NCBI GenBank assembly: GCA_902475245.1
Contig: CABRYP010000002.1
Span: forward strand, 62,001-126,000
Length of the DNA: 64,000 nucleotides
From: an uncultured Collinsella sp.
Lineage (GTDB): Bacteria; Actinomycetota; Coriobacteriia; Coriobacteriales; Coriobacteriaceae
Reading direction: 5' to 3'
The notes below the pieces were generated by a model that saw only the letters and a program-made list of their open reading frames with translations, was not told the origin of the DNA and made no database searches. Numbering within the stretch: the stretch's first letter is position 1; each line of letters begins with the position of its first letter. A program made the position numbers and the translations under genes. Below are positions 1-9,140 of this stretch, piece after piece.

Positions 1-52
1 GCTGCTCGGCATAGGCACCCAGCAGCCGCGTACTGTATTCAGAAAGCGCCAT
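1..52 (-). CDS. 5' end of the gene after lepA (partial, possibly hemW)
   Basis: Seventeen codons run off the left edge, reading MALSEYSTRLLGAYAEQ from an ATG five bases after the lepA stop codon. The spacing indicates translation coupled to lepA. In many Gram-positive genomes lepA is followed by hemW (radical-SAM heme chaperone), so that is a guess from context only. The visible residues carry no diagnostic motif. Confidence 0.45.
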   Translation of the reverse strand, partial: MALSEYSTRLLGAYAEQ

Positions 53-57
53 GGGAC

Positions 58-1869
58 CTACTCGTCCACCTTGAGGATCGCCATAAAGGCCTCCTGCGGG
101 ACCTCGACCGAACCGATGGCCTTCATGCGCTTCTTGCCCTCTTTCTGTTTCTCGAGCAGCTTGCGCTTACGCGAGATATCGCCGCCATAGCACTTGGCCA
201 AAACGTCCTTGCGGCGCGCCTTAACGGTAGAGCGGGCGATAATCTTGTTGCCGATAGCGCCCTGGATGGGCACCTCGAACAGCTGGCGCGGAATGATTTC
301 CTTGAGTTTGTCGCACAGCCCGCGGGCCAGGCCATAGGCCTTGTCCTTGTGCACGATAAACGAAAGCGCGTCCACTTCATCACCCGAAAGCAGGATATCG
401 AGCTTGACGAGCTCGGAGGGACGATACTCGTTGAACTCATAGTCGAGCGAGGCATAGCCCTTGGTGCGGCTCTTGAGCTGGTCAAAGAAGTCCAAGATGA
501 GCTCGGCGAGGGGCATATCAAAGCGCATCTCGACCGATTTGCTCGTGAGATGGATCATGTCGGTTGTAATTCCGCGGTGCTCGATAGCGAGCTGCATGAC
601 GGCACCCGTATACTCGGGCGGGCAGATAATCTTGGCCTTGAGGTAAGGCTCCTCAATGCGCTCGATGCGCGTGGCCTCGGGCAGATCCTGCGGGCTGCGA
701 ACATCAATCATCTCGCCGTCAGTCTTGTAGACGTGATAGTCCACCGAAGGGCTCGTGGCAATCAGGTCCAGGTTGAACTCGCGCTCCAAGCGCTCCTTGA
801 CGACCTCCATATGCAACAGGCCCAAGAAGCCCACGCGGAAGCCAAAGCCGAGCGCCACCGAGGTCTCGGGTTCCCACACCAACGACGGGTCGTTGACATG
901 CAGCTTATCGAGAGCGTCACGCAGGTTCTCGTAATCCTTGTTATCGATGGGGAACAGGCCTGTGTAGACCATGGGCTTGGCCTCGCGATAGCCGGGAAGT
1001 GGCTCGGGGCAGGGATTCGACGCCCACGTGAGGGTATCGCCCACGCGTACGGCCTCGGGATCCTTCAGGCCCGTGACCACGTAGCCCACCTCGCCGACCG
1101 TCAGCGCATCGACCGGGGTCTCGGCGGGACGCTTGACGCCCACGCCATCGACCAAAAAGTCGCCCTTGGCCTGCATCATTCGCAGGGTATCGCCCTTCTT
1201 GATGGAGCCGTCAAAGACACGGACCGTGGCAACGACGCCGCGGTACTCATCGAAATACGAGTCCAGGATGAGCGCCTTGAGCGGCGCGTTTGCATCGCCC
1301 TTGGGCGGTGAGATCAAAAAGACGATGGACTCCAGCAGGTCGTGGATACCCTCGCCGGTCTTGCCCGATACGCATACGGCATCGTCGGCGGGAATCGCCA
1401 GGTCATCCTCGATCTCGGTCTTGACCTCATCGGGGTGCGCCGACGGCAGGTCGATCTTATTGATGGCGGGCACGATATCCAGGTTGGCGTTCATGGCGAG
1501 CGTCGCGTTGGAGACGGTCTGGGCCTCGACGCCCTGCGTGGCGTCGACGACGAGCACTGCGCCCTCGCAGGCGGCCAGCGAACGCGAGACCTCGTAGGTA
1601 AAGTCCACGTGGCCCGGCGTATCGATCAGGTTGAACTGATACGTCTCGCCATCGTCGGCGTCATAGGAAACGCGAACGGCATTAGACTTGATCGTGATGC
1701 CGCGCTCGCGCTCGATATCCATGGTGTCGAGCAGCTGCGACTCCATGTCACGCTCGTCGACGGTATGGGTGAGCTCGAGGATGCGGTCACTGATCGTGGA
1801 CTTGCCATGGTCGATATGCGCAACAATCGAGAAGTTGCGGATGTGGGAAATGTCAATTGAAGTATTCAT
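58..1869 (-). CDS. lepA: Elongation factor 4 (LepA), ribosomal back-translocase GTPase
   Basis: 603 aa, the usual EF4 length. The N-terminal GTPase domain shows AHIDHGKST (P-loop), RGITI, DTPGHVDF and NKID; EF-G-like domains II, III and V and the EF4-specific C-terminal domain follow. The family acts on stalled or mis-translocated ribosomes. The start chosen is the ATG giving MNTSIDISHIRNFSIVAHID, because an upstream in-frame start would add 20 residues read through a terminator hairpin. That hairpin (1898-1931) ends about 25 bases before this ATG, so lepA is either expressed by read-through from rpsT or from a promoter hidden in or upstream of the hairpin. Confidence 0.97.
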   Translation of the reverse strand: MNTSIDISHIRNFSIVAHIDHGKSTISDRILELTHTVDERDMESQLLDTMDIERERGITIKSNAVRVSYDADDGETYQFNLIDTPGHVDFTYEVSRSLAACEGAVLVVDATQGVEAQTVSNATLAMNANLDIVPAINKIDLPSAHPDEVKTEIEDDLAIPADDAVCVSGKTGEGIHDLLESIVFLISPPKGDANAPLKALILDSYFDEYRGVVATVRVFDGSIKKGDTLRMMQAKGDFLVDGVGVKRPAETPVDALTVGEVGYVVTGLKDPEAVRVGDTLTWASNPCPEPLPGYREAKPMVYTGLFPIDNKDYENLRDALDKLHVNDPSLVWEPETSVALGFGFRVGFLGLLHMEVVKERLEREFNLDLIATSPSVDYHVYKTDGEMIDVRSPQDLPEATRIERIEEPYLKAKIICPPEYTGAVMQLAIEHRGITTDMIHLTSKSVEMRFDMPLAELILDFFDQLKSRTKGYASLDYEFNEYRPSELVKLDILLSGDEVDALSFIVHKDKAYGLARGLCDKLKEIIPRQLFEVPIQGAIGNKIIARSTVKARRKDVLAKCYGGDISRKRKLLEKQKEGKKRMKAIGSVEVPQEAFMAILKVDE

Positions 1870-1894
1870 GCGGACTATCTTACCCGAGCGGTAC

Positions 1895-1931
1895 AAAAAA
1901 TGGAGCCTGTTCCATAAAACAGGCTCCATTT
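1895..1931 (-). terminator. Intrinsic terminator after rpsT, just before lepA
   Basis: A 14-bp perfect stem (AATGGAGCCTGTT pairing with AACAGGCTCCATT) with a 6-base loop is followed on the minus strand by a run of six T. It sits 35 bases past the rpsT stop and about 25 bases before the lepA start. The A-rich other flank could allow weaker function on plus. Confidence 0.85.
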
Positions 1932-1965
1932 ATGCGCGTAATCTGTGTGGTGTGAAATTTACAAC

Positions 1966-2232
1966 TTAGGCGTTGATGCTGTTCACGAGCTTGGCAAGAC
2001 CGGACTTGCGGTTGGAAGCCTGGTTCTTGTGGATAACATGCTTGGCGGCAGCCATGTCGAGACGCTTGGTGACGGTCTTGAGGGCAGCCTGGGCCTTCTC
2101 GGCGTCGCCCTCGGCGACGGCGGACTGGACGTGCTTGGTCAGCGTCTTGAGCTCGGACTTGACAGCCTTGTTACGCATGCGAGCTGCCTCATTGGTGCGG
2201 ATACGCTTCTTCTGAGACTTGATGTTTGCCAC
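1966..2232 (-). CDS. rpsT: 30S ribosomal protein S20
   Basis: 88 aa, normal for bS20, beginning ANIKSQKKRIRTNEAARMRN and rich in Lys/Ala/Arg. It binds 16S rRNA early in 30S assembly. The start is a GTG preceded by AAAGGA at good spacing; an in-frame ATG further up would add 23 residues that no S20 has. A weak start is also known for S20 in E. coli (UUG), where it serves autoregulation, so a similar role is possible here but not shown. It appears to be a single-gene unit with its own promoter and terminator. Confidence 0.97.
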   Translation of the reverse strand: MANIKSQKKRIRTNEAARMRNKAVKSELKTLTKHVQSAVAEGDAEKAQAALKTVTKRLDMAAAKHVIHKNQASNRKSGLAKLVNSINA

Positions 2233-2307
2233 TTCTGGAGTTCCTTTCGAGTTCCTTGCAAAAAATGTATGACACCTCTGAGACACGGTGAGGTCATGCA
2301 AGCGCCT

Positions 2308-2316
2308 ACTATAGCA
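2308..2316 (-). promoter_or_regulatory. Extended -10 promoter of rpsT
   Basis: The minus strand reads TGCTATAGT, an extended -10, about 75 bases before the rpsT GTG. No good -35 is seen at 17 bases. The predicted leader contains an imperfect hairpin (GACCTC...GAGGTGTC) that could be a site for S20 feedback. Confidence 0.6.
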
Positions 2317-2365
2317 CGCTCCCCCTCAAAGGGATAGAACGAATTTGTCAAATAGGCAGGTATCA

Positions 2366-3328
2366 TCACGATTTTCTCAAGATGTTCGTAATCCAGAGCA
2401 AAAGCGCGGTCTCCGAATCGGCAGAACCCTTCAGTGCGAGCTCCACATCGACCGCGCCCTCGAGCGCAGCGACAAGCTCCGCCATCGAAAAGCGGCGTGC
2501 CCAGGTCAGGTGATTTTTGACCTGCCAGGCCTGAAGCTTGAGTGTCGCGGCGAGCTCACGCCCCTGCCCACGAGAGTCGAGCGCCTTGGCGACGATCAAC
2601 TCGCGGATGCGACCGCATAGCAGCGTGTAGGTCCACACATAGCTCTTGGCGGGCAGCAGCCCAAAAAGCTCAAGCGAGCGGCGCATATCGCGGGCCGACA
2701 CTGCGTTGAGAAAGTCCCAGGGCTGAACTTCGGCCGTGCGCACGATCCAGCGCTCCACATCGGCAAGCTCAATTTGCGGCGCCTCGACCATCTGGGCAAG
2801 CTTGGCCAAGTCGTTATCGAGCATGCGGGTGTTCTCGCCCGAGCGCGAGACGAGCTCCTCGGCAGCAGCCGTCGAGATGGACTTACCGCGCTGCGTCGCC
2901 ATCTGCTGAACGCGGCGCGGCAGTTCCCAGCGCTTGGTACCCGAACAATCGACGATAGCCTTCTTGTCGATCTTGGCGATTGCCTTATACAGGCGCGTAT
3001 TCTTGGCAAGTGAGTCGGCAATAATGAGACAGACCGTCGTGGGGCTGGGACTTGCGAGGTACTCGACAAGCGGTTCCGAGACCGCCTTGGCAAGCTTGGA
3101 GCAGCCGTCGAGGATCACCAGGCGAAACTCGCTGCCCATGGGAAAGGTATTGAGCGAGCCGATGATCGACTCGATATCGGGATCTTTCGTCATGTCGCGT
3201 TCATCGAGGTTGAACTCAACCATACCCGACTTTTCCAAGCGAGCTTTCATACGCGAGACGGCGTGGTCGCGCTTGACCCCATCGGTACCGACGATCAGAT
3301 ATGCCGGCAACAGACCGGTTTCGGACAT
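2366..3328 (-). CDS. holA: DNA polymerase III subunit delta
   Basis: 320 aa, within the usual range. The N-terminal sequence MSETGLLPAYLIVGTDGVKR and the AAA-like fold pattern match HolA; the central region carries the SIIGSLNTFPMGSEFRLVIL segment typical of the family. Delta opens the sliding clamp within the clamp-loader complex. The start is the ATG behind GGGAGGGGAGCG; an upstream ATG 14 codons earlier lacks a site. holA commonly follows comEC in Gram-positive bacteria, and here it starts 78 bases after comEC. Confidence 0.93.
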   Translation of the reverse strand: MSETGLLPAYLIVGTDGVKRDHAVSRMKARLEKSGMVEFNLDERDMTKDPDIESIIGSLNTFPMGSEFRLVILDGCSKLAKAVSEPLVEYLASPSPTTVCLIIADSLAKNTRLYKAIAKIDKKAIVDCSGTKRWELPRRVQQMATQRGKSISTAAAEELVSRSGENTRMLDNDLAKLAQMVEAPQIELADVERWIVRTAEVQPWDFLNAVSARDMRRSLELFGLLPAKSYVWTYTLLCGRIRELIVAKALDSRGQGRELAATLKLQAWQVKNHLTWARRFSMAELVAALEGAVDVELALKGSADSETALLLWITNILRKS

Positions 3329-3406
3329 CGCGCTCCCCTCCCGCAGGCTCTCGTGTTCGTACCGTGCCATTCTAGCCCAGGGGCTTATCCCGCGCCAACG
3401 GCAGCA

Positions 3407-5710
3407 TCACGGTCGCTGGCATCGCATGGCAAATCCGGTTACGGTCGGCGAGACGGTGATGTCTCCTTGTTCGATGGTGCATGCGAACGCGCCGCCCGCA
3501 TCGCGAACGGCATCGATGCAGGCATCGGTTGGATGGCCGTAGCGGTTGCCCTCGCCCGCACTCGCGATAGAGAGCTCGGGCTTAAGCGTTTCCAGCAGGT
3601 CTGTATCGACAGAAACTTTTGAGCCGTGATGCCCCAGCTTGAGCACATCGATATCCCCCACCTCCTGCACGAATTCTCGCTCTTGGTCGAGCTCGGCATC
3701 ACCGGTGAGAAGTACGCGCAGGCTCTTGCCTTCCTGAGCATAGGAGAGCAGCAAGACAAGCGAGTCCTCATTGCCCTCGCCATCTACCGTGTCAAACGGC
3801 CACATCACACGAGCCCGAAATGCGCCGATATCGACCGTGTCTCCGCGAGCCACCTGCCGATACGTTACACCCGGGCGATTCAGGACCTCAGTAGGCGCGC
3901 CGTCAAGTGCATCGGCCGCGACCGCAATGGTTCCAACCGAAAAACGATCGAGTACGTCGGGAAGACCGCCCCAATGGTCTTCGTCCCAATGCGTCACGAA
4001 GACGGCGTCGATATGGTGGACATTATTGCGAACCAACGCCGACACCACGCGCTCATCGAGCCCGCAGTCGACGAGCGCCACAGTGCCACCCTGACGAACC
4101 AGAATCGCATCGGCCTGGCCAACATCGAGGACCGTCACCGAAGGCGGCGCGCATCGATCCCAATAGATATACGGAACACCCGCTGCAAGCATCAGGCACA
4201 CCAGCCCCGCTGCCATGCTCCGTGCGCGGGGGCGTGGCCACCAGACCAAGAGGACTGCCAGTGCAAACGGCACCACGTATACCAAGGGCGTATCGGGCGG
4301 CACGCTTACGGATGCGCCCGGAACGGCAGCAAAGAGCTGCTCAAAGAACAGGGCACAGCGGGCGACAATCATGGGCACCACGATCGTCCCGTGGCTCAAC
4401 AGCGGCACAAGCGAGCAGGGTGCCAGCACAACTGACGATGCGAGCAGCACGCTTATCACCGGACCGATCACGGCATTTGCAAGCGGGGCAATGAGCGAAA
4501 ACGTCCCAAATGCGGGAATGGTTACGGGAAGTGTCGCGAGTTGTGAGCAAAACGTGACAGACAAAACGCTGGCGACACCCGATGGCATGCCCAGCTCGCC
4601 CAAGGCGTAGGTGGCGTAGGGGCAAAAACAAAGGATGGCAAAAACACTGGCGCACGATAGTTGAAAACCCATCTCGAACAATACCGTCGGTCGCAGCAAC
4701 ACAAAGATTGCCATGGTCAAAAATAGGGCCGAGAGGCCATGCCGACGACGTCCGCCGCCGTTGGCGACAAGCGTCGCCGCCACCATGCAGCACGCGCGCA
4801 CGGCCGAGGGCGAGGCGCCCGTAAAGACGGCATAGGCAATAAGAGCCAGCATCAACAGTCCCCGCTGCAGCCCACGAGAGAGGCGTGTCTTTTGCAGGGC
4901 GCTCTCAATCACAAACCCCACGATGGCAAGATGGCTGCCCGAGACGGCGATGAGATGTGCGGTGCCCGTTACCGAAAACCAATCGCCCGCCGGCTGGGCG
5001 CGCAGCTCGGACGAGCGTCCACAGACAACGCCGGCAATGAGCGAGCGCGCTGGATCGGTCGCGGGCGCGATAACGGCAAGGAGCTCGTTTCGAAGCCAAG
5101 ACAACGGGCCTGGAGGGCCCTCGTCGATCGATACCAACCGGACGACTTTAACCTTTCGAAGCTCGCCCCGAAGCACGCGTGAGCGCCCATACGCATCATT
5201 CTCAAAGCGCGAAATTCGACCGATAGCACGTACATGCGAACCGGCGCCAAGCTCACGATCACACGACAGCCGTACCTGACCCAAACGCTTTTCGCCCGCA
5301 TACGCATCACAGGTATAGGAGTACGCACCGTCATTGATGGACGGGTCGCCACACACAACAAACTCGAGACTGCTCGCAGCTCGATTATCCAGTGCCCTCG
5401 ATGCGCGCAGCGCCCCTATCGCCCAAGCCGTGGACACGGCCGCTCCCGCCACGAGGCCGAGAGCCGCAGCATACAGCCATCGCCTCCACCGCACAAGGCG
5501 CATGCAGGACCGAGCCAATACGATGCACGCCGCAGCCGCAACGGGAATGGCCATAAGCAATGTGACGGGCTCTTTCCGCTCTCCCAGCAGCACATCGGCT
5601 GCCACGTTAAGCACCAAGTCACAGCTCGCACACAAGCCGGCACAAAGGGCCATGGTCCAAGGCATCAATGGGCGCGGTGGCATCACATGCTCGCGCTCGG
5701 TCGCACTCAT
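3407..5710 (-). CDS. comEC: ComEC/Rec2 DNA-uptake channel with C-terminal metallo-hydrolase domain
   Basis: 767 aa. Order: two N-terminal membrane segments, a soluble OB-like region (about 85-190), the polytopic competence domain with HLIAVSGSHLAIVGFVIES (about 240-260) and many membrane helices, then a beta-lactamase-like domain with VLDVGQADAILVRQGG, THWDEDHWGG (the HxDxDH metal motif), LLLTGDAE and LGHHGSKVS. The family moves single-stranded DNA across the membrane and the hydrolase part probably degrades the second strand. The start overlaps the comEA stop in an ATGA junction, implying coupled translation. All metal ligands look present, so the gene appears intact. Confidence 0.95.
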   Translation of the reverse strand: MSATEREHVMPPRPLMPWTMALCAGLCASCDLVLNVAADVLLGERKEPVTLLMAIPVAAAACIVLARSCMRLVRWRRWLYAAALGLVAGAAVSTAWAIGALRASRALDNRAASSLEFVVCGDPSINDGAYSYTCDAYAGEKRLGQVRLSCDRELGAGSHVRAIGRISRFENDAYGRSRVLRGELRKVKVVRLVSIDEGPPGPLSWLRNELLAVIAPATDPARSLIAGVVCGRSSELRAQPAGDWFSVTGTAHLIAVSGSHLAIVGFVIESALQKTRLSRGLQRGLLMLALIAYAVFTGASPSAVRACCMVAATLVANGGGRRRHGLSALFLTMAIFVLLRPTVLFEMGFQLSCASVFAILCFCPYATYALGELGMPSGVASVLSVTFCSQLATLPVTIPAFGTFSLIAPLANAVIGPVISVLLASSVVLAPCSLVPLLSHGTIVVPMIVARCALFFEQLFAAVPGASVSVPPDTPLVYVVPFALAVLLVWWPRPRARSMAAGLVCLMLAAGVPYIYWDRCAPPSVTVLDVGQADAILVRQGGTVALVDCGLDERVVSALVRNNVHHIDAVFVTHWDEDHWGGLPDVLDRFSVGTIAVAADALDGAPTEVLNRPGVTYRQVARGDTVDIGAFRARVMWPFDTVDGEGNEDSLVLLLSYAQEGKSLRVLLTGDAELDQEREFVQEVGDIDVLKLGHHGSKVSVDTDLLETLKPELSIASAGEGNRYGHPTDACIDAVRDAGGAFACTIEQGDITVSPTVTGFAMRCQRP

Positions 5711-6414
5711 ACGCAGATGCAATCTTTAATTTTGGCGAGCTTCTTCTCACCGATCCCCGATACGCGCATAAGGTCATCAACCGAGGCAAAGGCCCCGTTT
5801 TGCGTCCGCTCGTCGATAATCGATTGGGCCATAGAAGGCCCGATACCCGAAAGCGTCTGCAGCTCCGCCGCACTTGCCGTATTGATATTCACGAGCCCCG
5901 ACGAAGACCCCGCACCAGAAGCCACGGCGGCGCTGTCGGCACCGCCGACCGCTGCAGCCGCCTGTTGCTCCCCTACCGTCGGAACATAGATCTTTTGACC
6001 ATCTGTAATCTTGGACGCACGATTAAGCCCTGTCACATCCGCCTCGGCCGTAAGCCCTCCGGCGGCATCGATCGCTTGGGATACCCGTGCTCCATCTTTG
6101 AGCCGGTACACGCCTGGCCTCACAACGGCGCCATCAACATCGACGTACACCTCGGCAGCAGAAGAACTCTTGGCAGACGACTCATCGGCATCATCAGGTG
6201 ACACATCCCCGTCCCCTCGCACATCCGAGGCGCCCGCCTCATCACTACGCTCAAACGAAACGTTGCTGGAGTGGCCACCAAAACTTGCCATCGCCAAGCC
6301 GCACGCGGCGGCAATGACAACCAGAATCGCCACGACCACCGCCTTATGGCCGAGCAGCTTTTCTGCCCAGCGATCCATCCGTTTAACCCGTTCGTGTTGC
6401 TCGCGCTGCGCCAT
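5707..6414 (-). CDS. comEA: ComEA-type DNA-binding competence protein
   Basis: 235 aa. One membrane segment near residues 24-44 anchors the protein with the rest outside. An SLBB domain follows (VYVDVDGAVVRPGVYRLKDG...KIYVPTVGE), then a C-terminal tandem helix-hairpin-helix (VNINTASAAELQTLSGIGPS...LMRVSGIGEKKLAKIKD) that binds double-stranded DNA without sequence preference. It hands DNA to ComEC. The start is the ATG behind GGGAGGTG, removing 21 upstream codons. It is the first gene of comEA-comEC-holA. Confidence 0.95.
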   Translation of the reverse strand: MAQREQHERVKRMDRWAEKLLGHKAVVVAILVVIAAACGLAMASFGGHSSNVSFERSDEAGASDVRGDGDVSPDDADESSAKSSSAAEVYVDVDGAVVRPGVYRLKDGARVSQAIDAAGGLTAEADVTGLNRASKITDGQKIYVPTVGEQQAAAAVGGADSAAVASGAGSSSGLVNINTASAAELQTLSGIGPSMAQSIIDERTQNGAFASVDDLMRVSGIGEKKLAKIKDCICV

Positions 6415-6583
6415 AGCAAACACCTCCCAACACCATCGTGTCAGGAAACGAGCGCCGCAGCCTCCGCACGTCCACACCGGTTATCGCGGTCAAACCAAAA
6501 GCTGACCAAAACCTTGCGGAAAAGCGTCCATTTATTCAAGCACACGTCGACAAATGAACCGTTTATTGCCTAATGCCCAGATA

Positions 6584-6618
6584 GAAAAAGACCGACGATG
6601 CAAAAACACCGCCGGTCT
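6584..6618 (-). terminator. Terminator after thiI
   Basis: On minus, AGACCGGCG and CGTCGGTCT form a 9-bp stem with one mismatch, followed by TTTTTCT. It closes the mihF-gmk-rpoZ-thiI unit. The remaining bases to 6415 hold no gene that I can see and presumably contain the comEA promoter. Confidence 0.8.
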
Positions 6619-6628
6619 ATACACAACA

Positions 6629-7873
6629 TTATTCGTAATCTTGGTAAATCTCACGTGGAGCGAGCTCGGAATGCTTGCGTTTTAAGGTCTTAGGGGCCTT
6701 ATACGTGTTGCTCTCAAAGTCCTTGTACTCAGTCTGTTTGAGCAAACGCTCAATCATCTCCTCGTGGTCGAACAGCTCCCAGGCCTCATGCACGGCATCA
6801 AGTTTAGCGTGCGTCTCGGGACGGCGCGGCATAAACAGCGTGCAGCAGTCGGGAGCGGCCTCAGTCGAGATATCGAACGTACCGATCTCCTCAGCGCGTG
6901 CGATGATCTCTTGCTTGTCCGAACCGATCAGCGGACGGAACACGGGGATCTTCACGGCCTCATTGACGGCCATGATGTTCTCGAGCGTCTGGGAGGCAAC
7001 CTGACCGAGCGATTCACCAGTCACGATAGCCTTGGCGCCCTCGATATGCGCAATGCGCTCGGCAACCGAATACATGATGCGACGATACATGATCACGCGC
7101 AGGTTGCTGGGGCAGGTCACCGAGATCTCACGCTGACAATCGCCAAACGGCACCACGTACAGGCGGCCGATCTGAACACCCGGCTCAAGCGCACGGATGA
7201 TGTCCTGCACCAGATACTCGCTCGTATCAGGCGTCTGCGGACGACCGGAGAAATGTACCGGCACGCACACCGCGCCGCGACGCGCGAGCATCCAGGTCGC
7301 CACCGGAGAATCGATGCCCGACGACAGAAGCGTCACGACCTTGCCGGCAGATCCCACCGGCAAGCCACCCACGCCGCGCTCGGAGCGCGCATACACGTAG
7401 ACGCTACCCTGGACCACCAGCACGTGCACCATCGCGTCGGGGTCGTGCATCTGGACCTTTTTGTCGGGAAACGCCTCGCACAGTACCTCGCCAACCTGTC
7501 GGTTGATATCAATCGAGGTGAGCTCGAAGTCGGTGTTAGAGCGCTTGGCATGCACCTTAAACGACTCGAAGGGACCAAATTCGCGCAGCGCCTTCACGGC
7601 GGCGGCGCAGTACTCCTGCGGGTCGCGGTTCGTATGATATGCCAGGGACACACGGGCAACGCCGGGGACGGTGCGGATGACGCGCGCCGCCTCGTCGGCC
7701 TGATGTTCATTAAAGGTCACGAGGATATAACCGGAAATTCGAGACACGGCATTCACGGAAAAGGCGGCCAAGGCCGCCTTGATATTATCCATGAGGATAT
7801 GCTCAAAATGTGCGCGGTTCTTGCCCTTCAGTCCAACCTCGTGATAGTGGACCAGGCAGACGCGGGCTGCCAT
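6629..7873 (-). CDS. thiI: tRNA 4-thiouridine synthase ThiI (no rhodanese domain)
   Basis: 414 aa. An N-terminal ferredoxin-like/THUMP region (roughly 1-165) is followed by the PP-loop ATPase motif LLSSGIDSPVATWML near residue 181 and by the conserved block TGESLGQVASQTLENI. It adenylates U8 of tRNA for sulfur insertion and in many bacteria also serves thiamine synthesis. The protein ends shortly after the synthetase domain, so sulfur must come from a partner persulfide carrier, as in other Gram-positive ThiI proteins. Its ATG directly abuts the rpoZ TAA. Confidence 0.95.
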   Translation of the reverse strand: MAARVCLVHYHEVGLKGKNRAHFEHILMDNIKAALAAFSVNAVSRISGYILVTFNEHQADEAARVIRTVPGVARVSLAYHTNRDPQEYCAAAVKALREFGPFESFKVHAKRSNTDFELTSIDINRQVGEVLCEAFPDKKVQMHDPDAMVHVLVVQGSVYVYARSERGVGGLPVGSAGKVVTLLSSGIDSPVATWMLARRGAVCVPVHFSGRPQTPDTSEYLVQDIIRALEPGVQIGRLYVVPFGDCQREISVTCPSNLRVIMYRRIMYSVAERIAHIEGAKAIVTGESLGQVASQTLENIMAVNEAVKIPVFRPLIGSDKQEIIARAEEIGTFDISTEAAPDCCTLFMPRRPETHAKLDAVHEAWELFDHEEMIERLLKQTEYKDFESNTYKAPKTLKRKHSELAPREIYQDYE

Positions 7874-8155
7874 TTAGGCTTCAGCAACCTTGTGGCCGAG
7901 CGCCTTCTCGTAACGGGCCTCGTCGTAGGAGATATCACCGTCGACGATCTCGTCCATAGCCATCGAGATGGTATCGGCGCCGGAGAGCGCAATGGTGATG
8001 TCGTCGACATCCTGGACGGCAAGCACGCGGTTGTGCTGGCCACGCAGCATGCTGTTAATGTCGCAGGCACGCTTGGAGGCAAGCGAGGCGAGCAGGAAGC
8101 GATTGTGATCGGTCTTCTCCAGAAGATCGTCAATGCAAGGCTTTACAACGGACAC
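7874..8155 (-). CDS. rpoZ: RNA polymerase omega subunit
   Basis: 93 aa. The segment NRFLLASLASKRACDIN matches the conserved omega core (RFxLvxlAakRAr-I). Omega helps assembly of the beta-prime subunit into core polymerase. The start is a GTG preceded by GAGG, five bases after the gmk stop. The gmk-rpoZ pairing is widely conserved. Confidence 0.93.
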   Translation of the reverse strand: MSVVKPCIDDLLEKTDHNRFLLASLASKRACDINSMLRGQHNRVLAVQDVDDITIALSGADTISMAMDEIVDGDISYDEARYEKALGHKVAEA

Positions 8156-8160
8156 GGACC

Positions 8161-8730
8161 TCAGATCCTTTCATGCATATCGAGAACGCGAACGAGCTCA
8201 TCGGTCGCGCGGTCGAGATCGTCATTCACCACGACGTCGTCGTAGCGGTCGGCAAGGGCAAGCTCATGGGCGGCGTTTGCCATACGCAGCTCAATCGTCT
8301 CGGGCGTCTCGGTACCGCGACCGACCAGGCGATCGCGTAACACCTCAAGCGAAGGCGGCTTGATAAAGATCAACACGGCCTCGGGGAAACGTTCCTTGAC
8401 CTGCAAGGCACCCTGGACATCGATCTCCAAGATTAGAGACGAACCAGAGGCAAGCTTGGATGTGACCTCGCTCACCAAGGTGCCGTAGCAGTTACCGTGG
8501 ACCTCGGCCCACTCAACAAACTCACCGTTTGCCACGCGGCGGTCGAACTCCTCGCGCGTCAGGAAAAAGTAGTTAACGCCGTCGACCTCACCTTTGCGTG
8601 GTGCTCGCGTGGTAGCCGAAACCGTCAGGCCCAGGTTCGAGCGACGCTCGCGCACACGAGTGACGAGCGTGCCCTTGCCTGCACCTGACGGTCCAGAAAT
8701 CACAAAGAGCTTTGATTCCTGAGCGCTCAC
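8161..8730 (-). CDS. gmk: Guanylate kinase
   Basis: 189 aa. The P-loop GPSGAGKGT is at residues 13-21 and the GMP-binding block TTRAPRKGEVDGVNYFFL follows, then the lid (VGRGTETPETIELRMANA). It converts GMP plus ATP to GDP plus ADP. The start is GTG immediately after the mihF TAA (TAAGTG), so translation is probably coupled. Confidence 0.96.
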   Translation of the reverse strand: MSAQESKLFVISGPSGAGKGTLVTRVRERRSNLGLTVSATTRAPRKGEVDGVNYFFLTREEFDRRVANGEFVEWAEVHGNCYGTLVSEVTSKLASGSSLILEIDVQGALQVKERFPEAVLIFIKPPSLEVLRDRLVGRGTETPETIELRMANAAHELALADRYDDVVVNDDLDRATDELVRVLDMHERI

Positions 8731-9039
8731 TTATTTGGTCAGCTGCTCGAGGAGCTGCTCGCGCTGGCGGACGCCGAGGCCCTGAACGCGACGGGTAGCG
8801 GAGATGCCGAGCTCCTCCATGATCTTGGCGGCCTTGGCCTTGCCATAACCGGGGAGAGACTCGATGAGGGTGGAAACCTTCATGCGGGAAGCGATGGGGT
8901 CATCGGAGTTGAGCACGGACTCGAGGGACTTCTCGCCCTTCTTGATCTGCTCGCGAAGCTCAGCGCGGGCGTGACGTGCGGCGGCAGCCTTCTCAAGAGC
9001 CTGCTTGCGTTGCTCGTCGGTAAGCTGAGGGAGTGCCAT
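8731..9039 (-). CDS. mihF: Actinobacterial integration host factor (mIHF)
   Basis: 102 aa. The protein begins MALPQLTDEQRKQALEKAAA, has a basic helical N-terminus and the helix-two-turn-helix segment STLIESLPGYGKAKAAKIMEELGIS, the hallmark of mIHF. It is a nucleoid-associated DNA-bending protein confined to Actinobacteria and normally next to gmk and rpoZ, as here. The start is the ATG after GGAGGTTCG. This gene is one of the best taxonomic markers in the window. Confidence 0.94.
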   Translation of the reverse strand: MALPQLTDEQRKQALEKAAAARHARAELREQIKKGEKSLESVLNSDDPIASRMKVSTLIESLPGYGKAKAAKIMEELGISATRRVQGLGVRQREQLLEQLTK

Positions 9040-9083
9040 TCGAACCTCCAAATAGTTGGGTTATATCTGATTCAATAATTGGC

Positions 9084-9112
9084 ATTTTAGCACGTCAAAC
9101 GCGCTAAATGCC
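9084..9112 (-). promoter_or_regulatory. mihF promoter within an inverted repeat
   Basis: Minus strand reads TGCTAAAAT (extended -10 at 9084-9092), about 45 bases before the mihF ATG. It lies inside an inverted repeat whose arms GGCATTTTAGC (9081-9091) and GCTAAATGCC (9103-9112) pair with one bulged base. The overlap suggests an operator, but no regulator is identified. Confidence 0.5.
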
Positions 9113-9140
9113 TAATCGACGGCACCATAGGTTAGACGAT

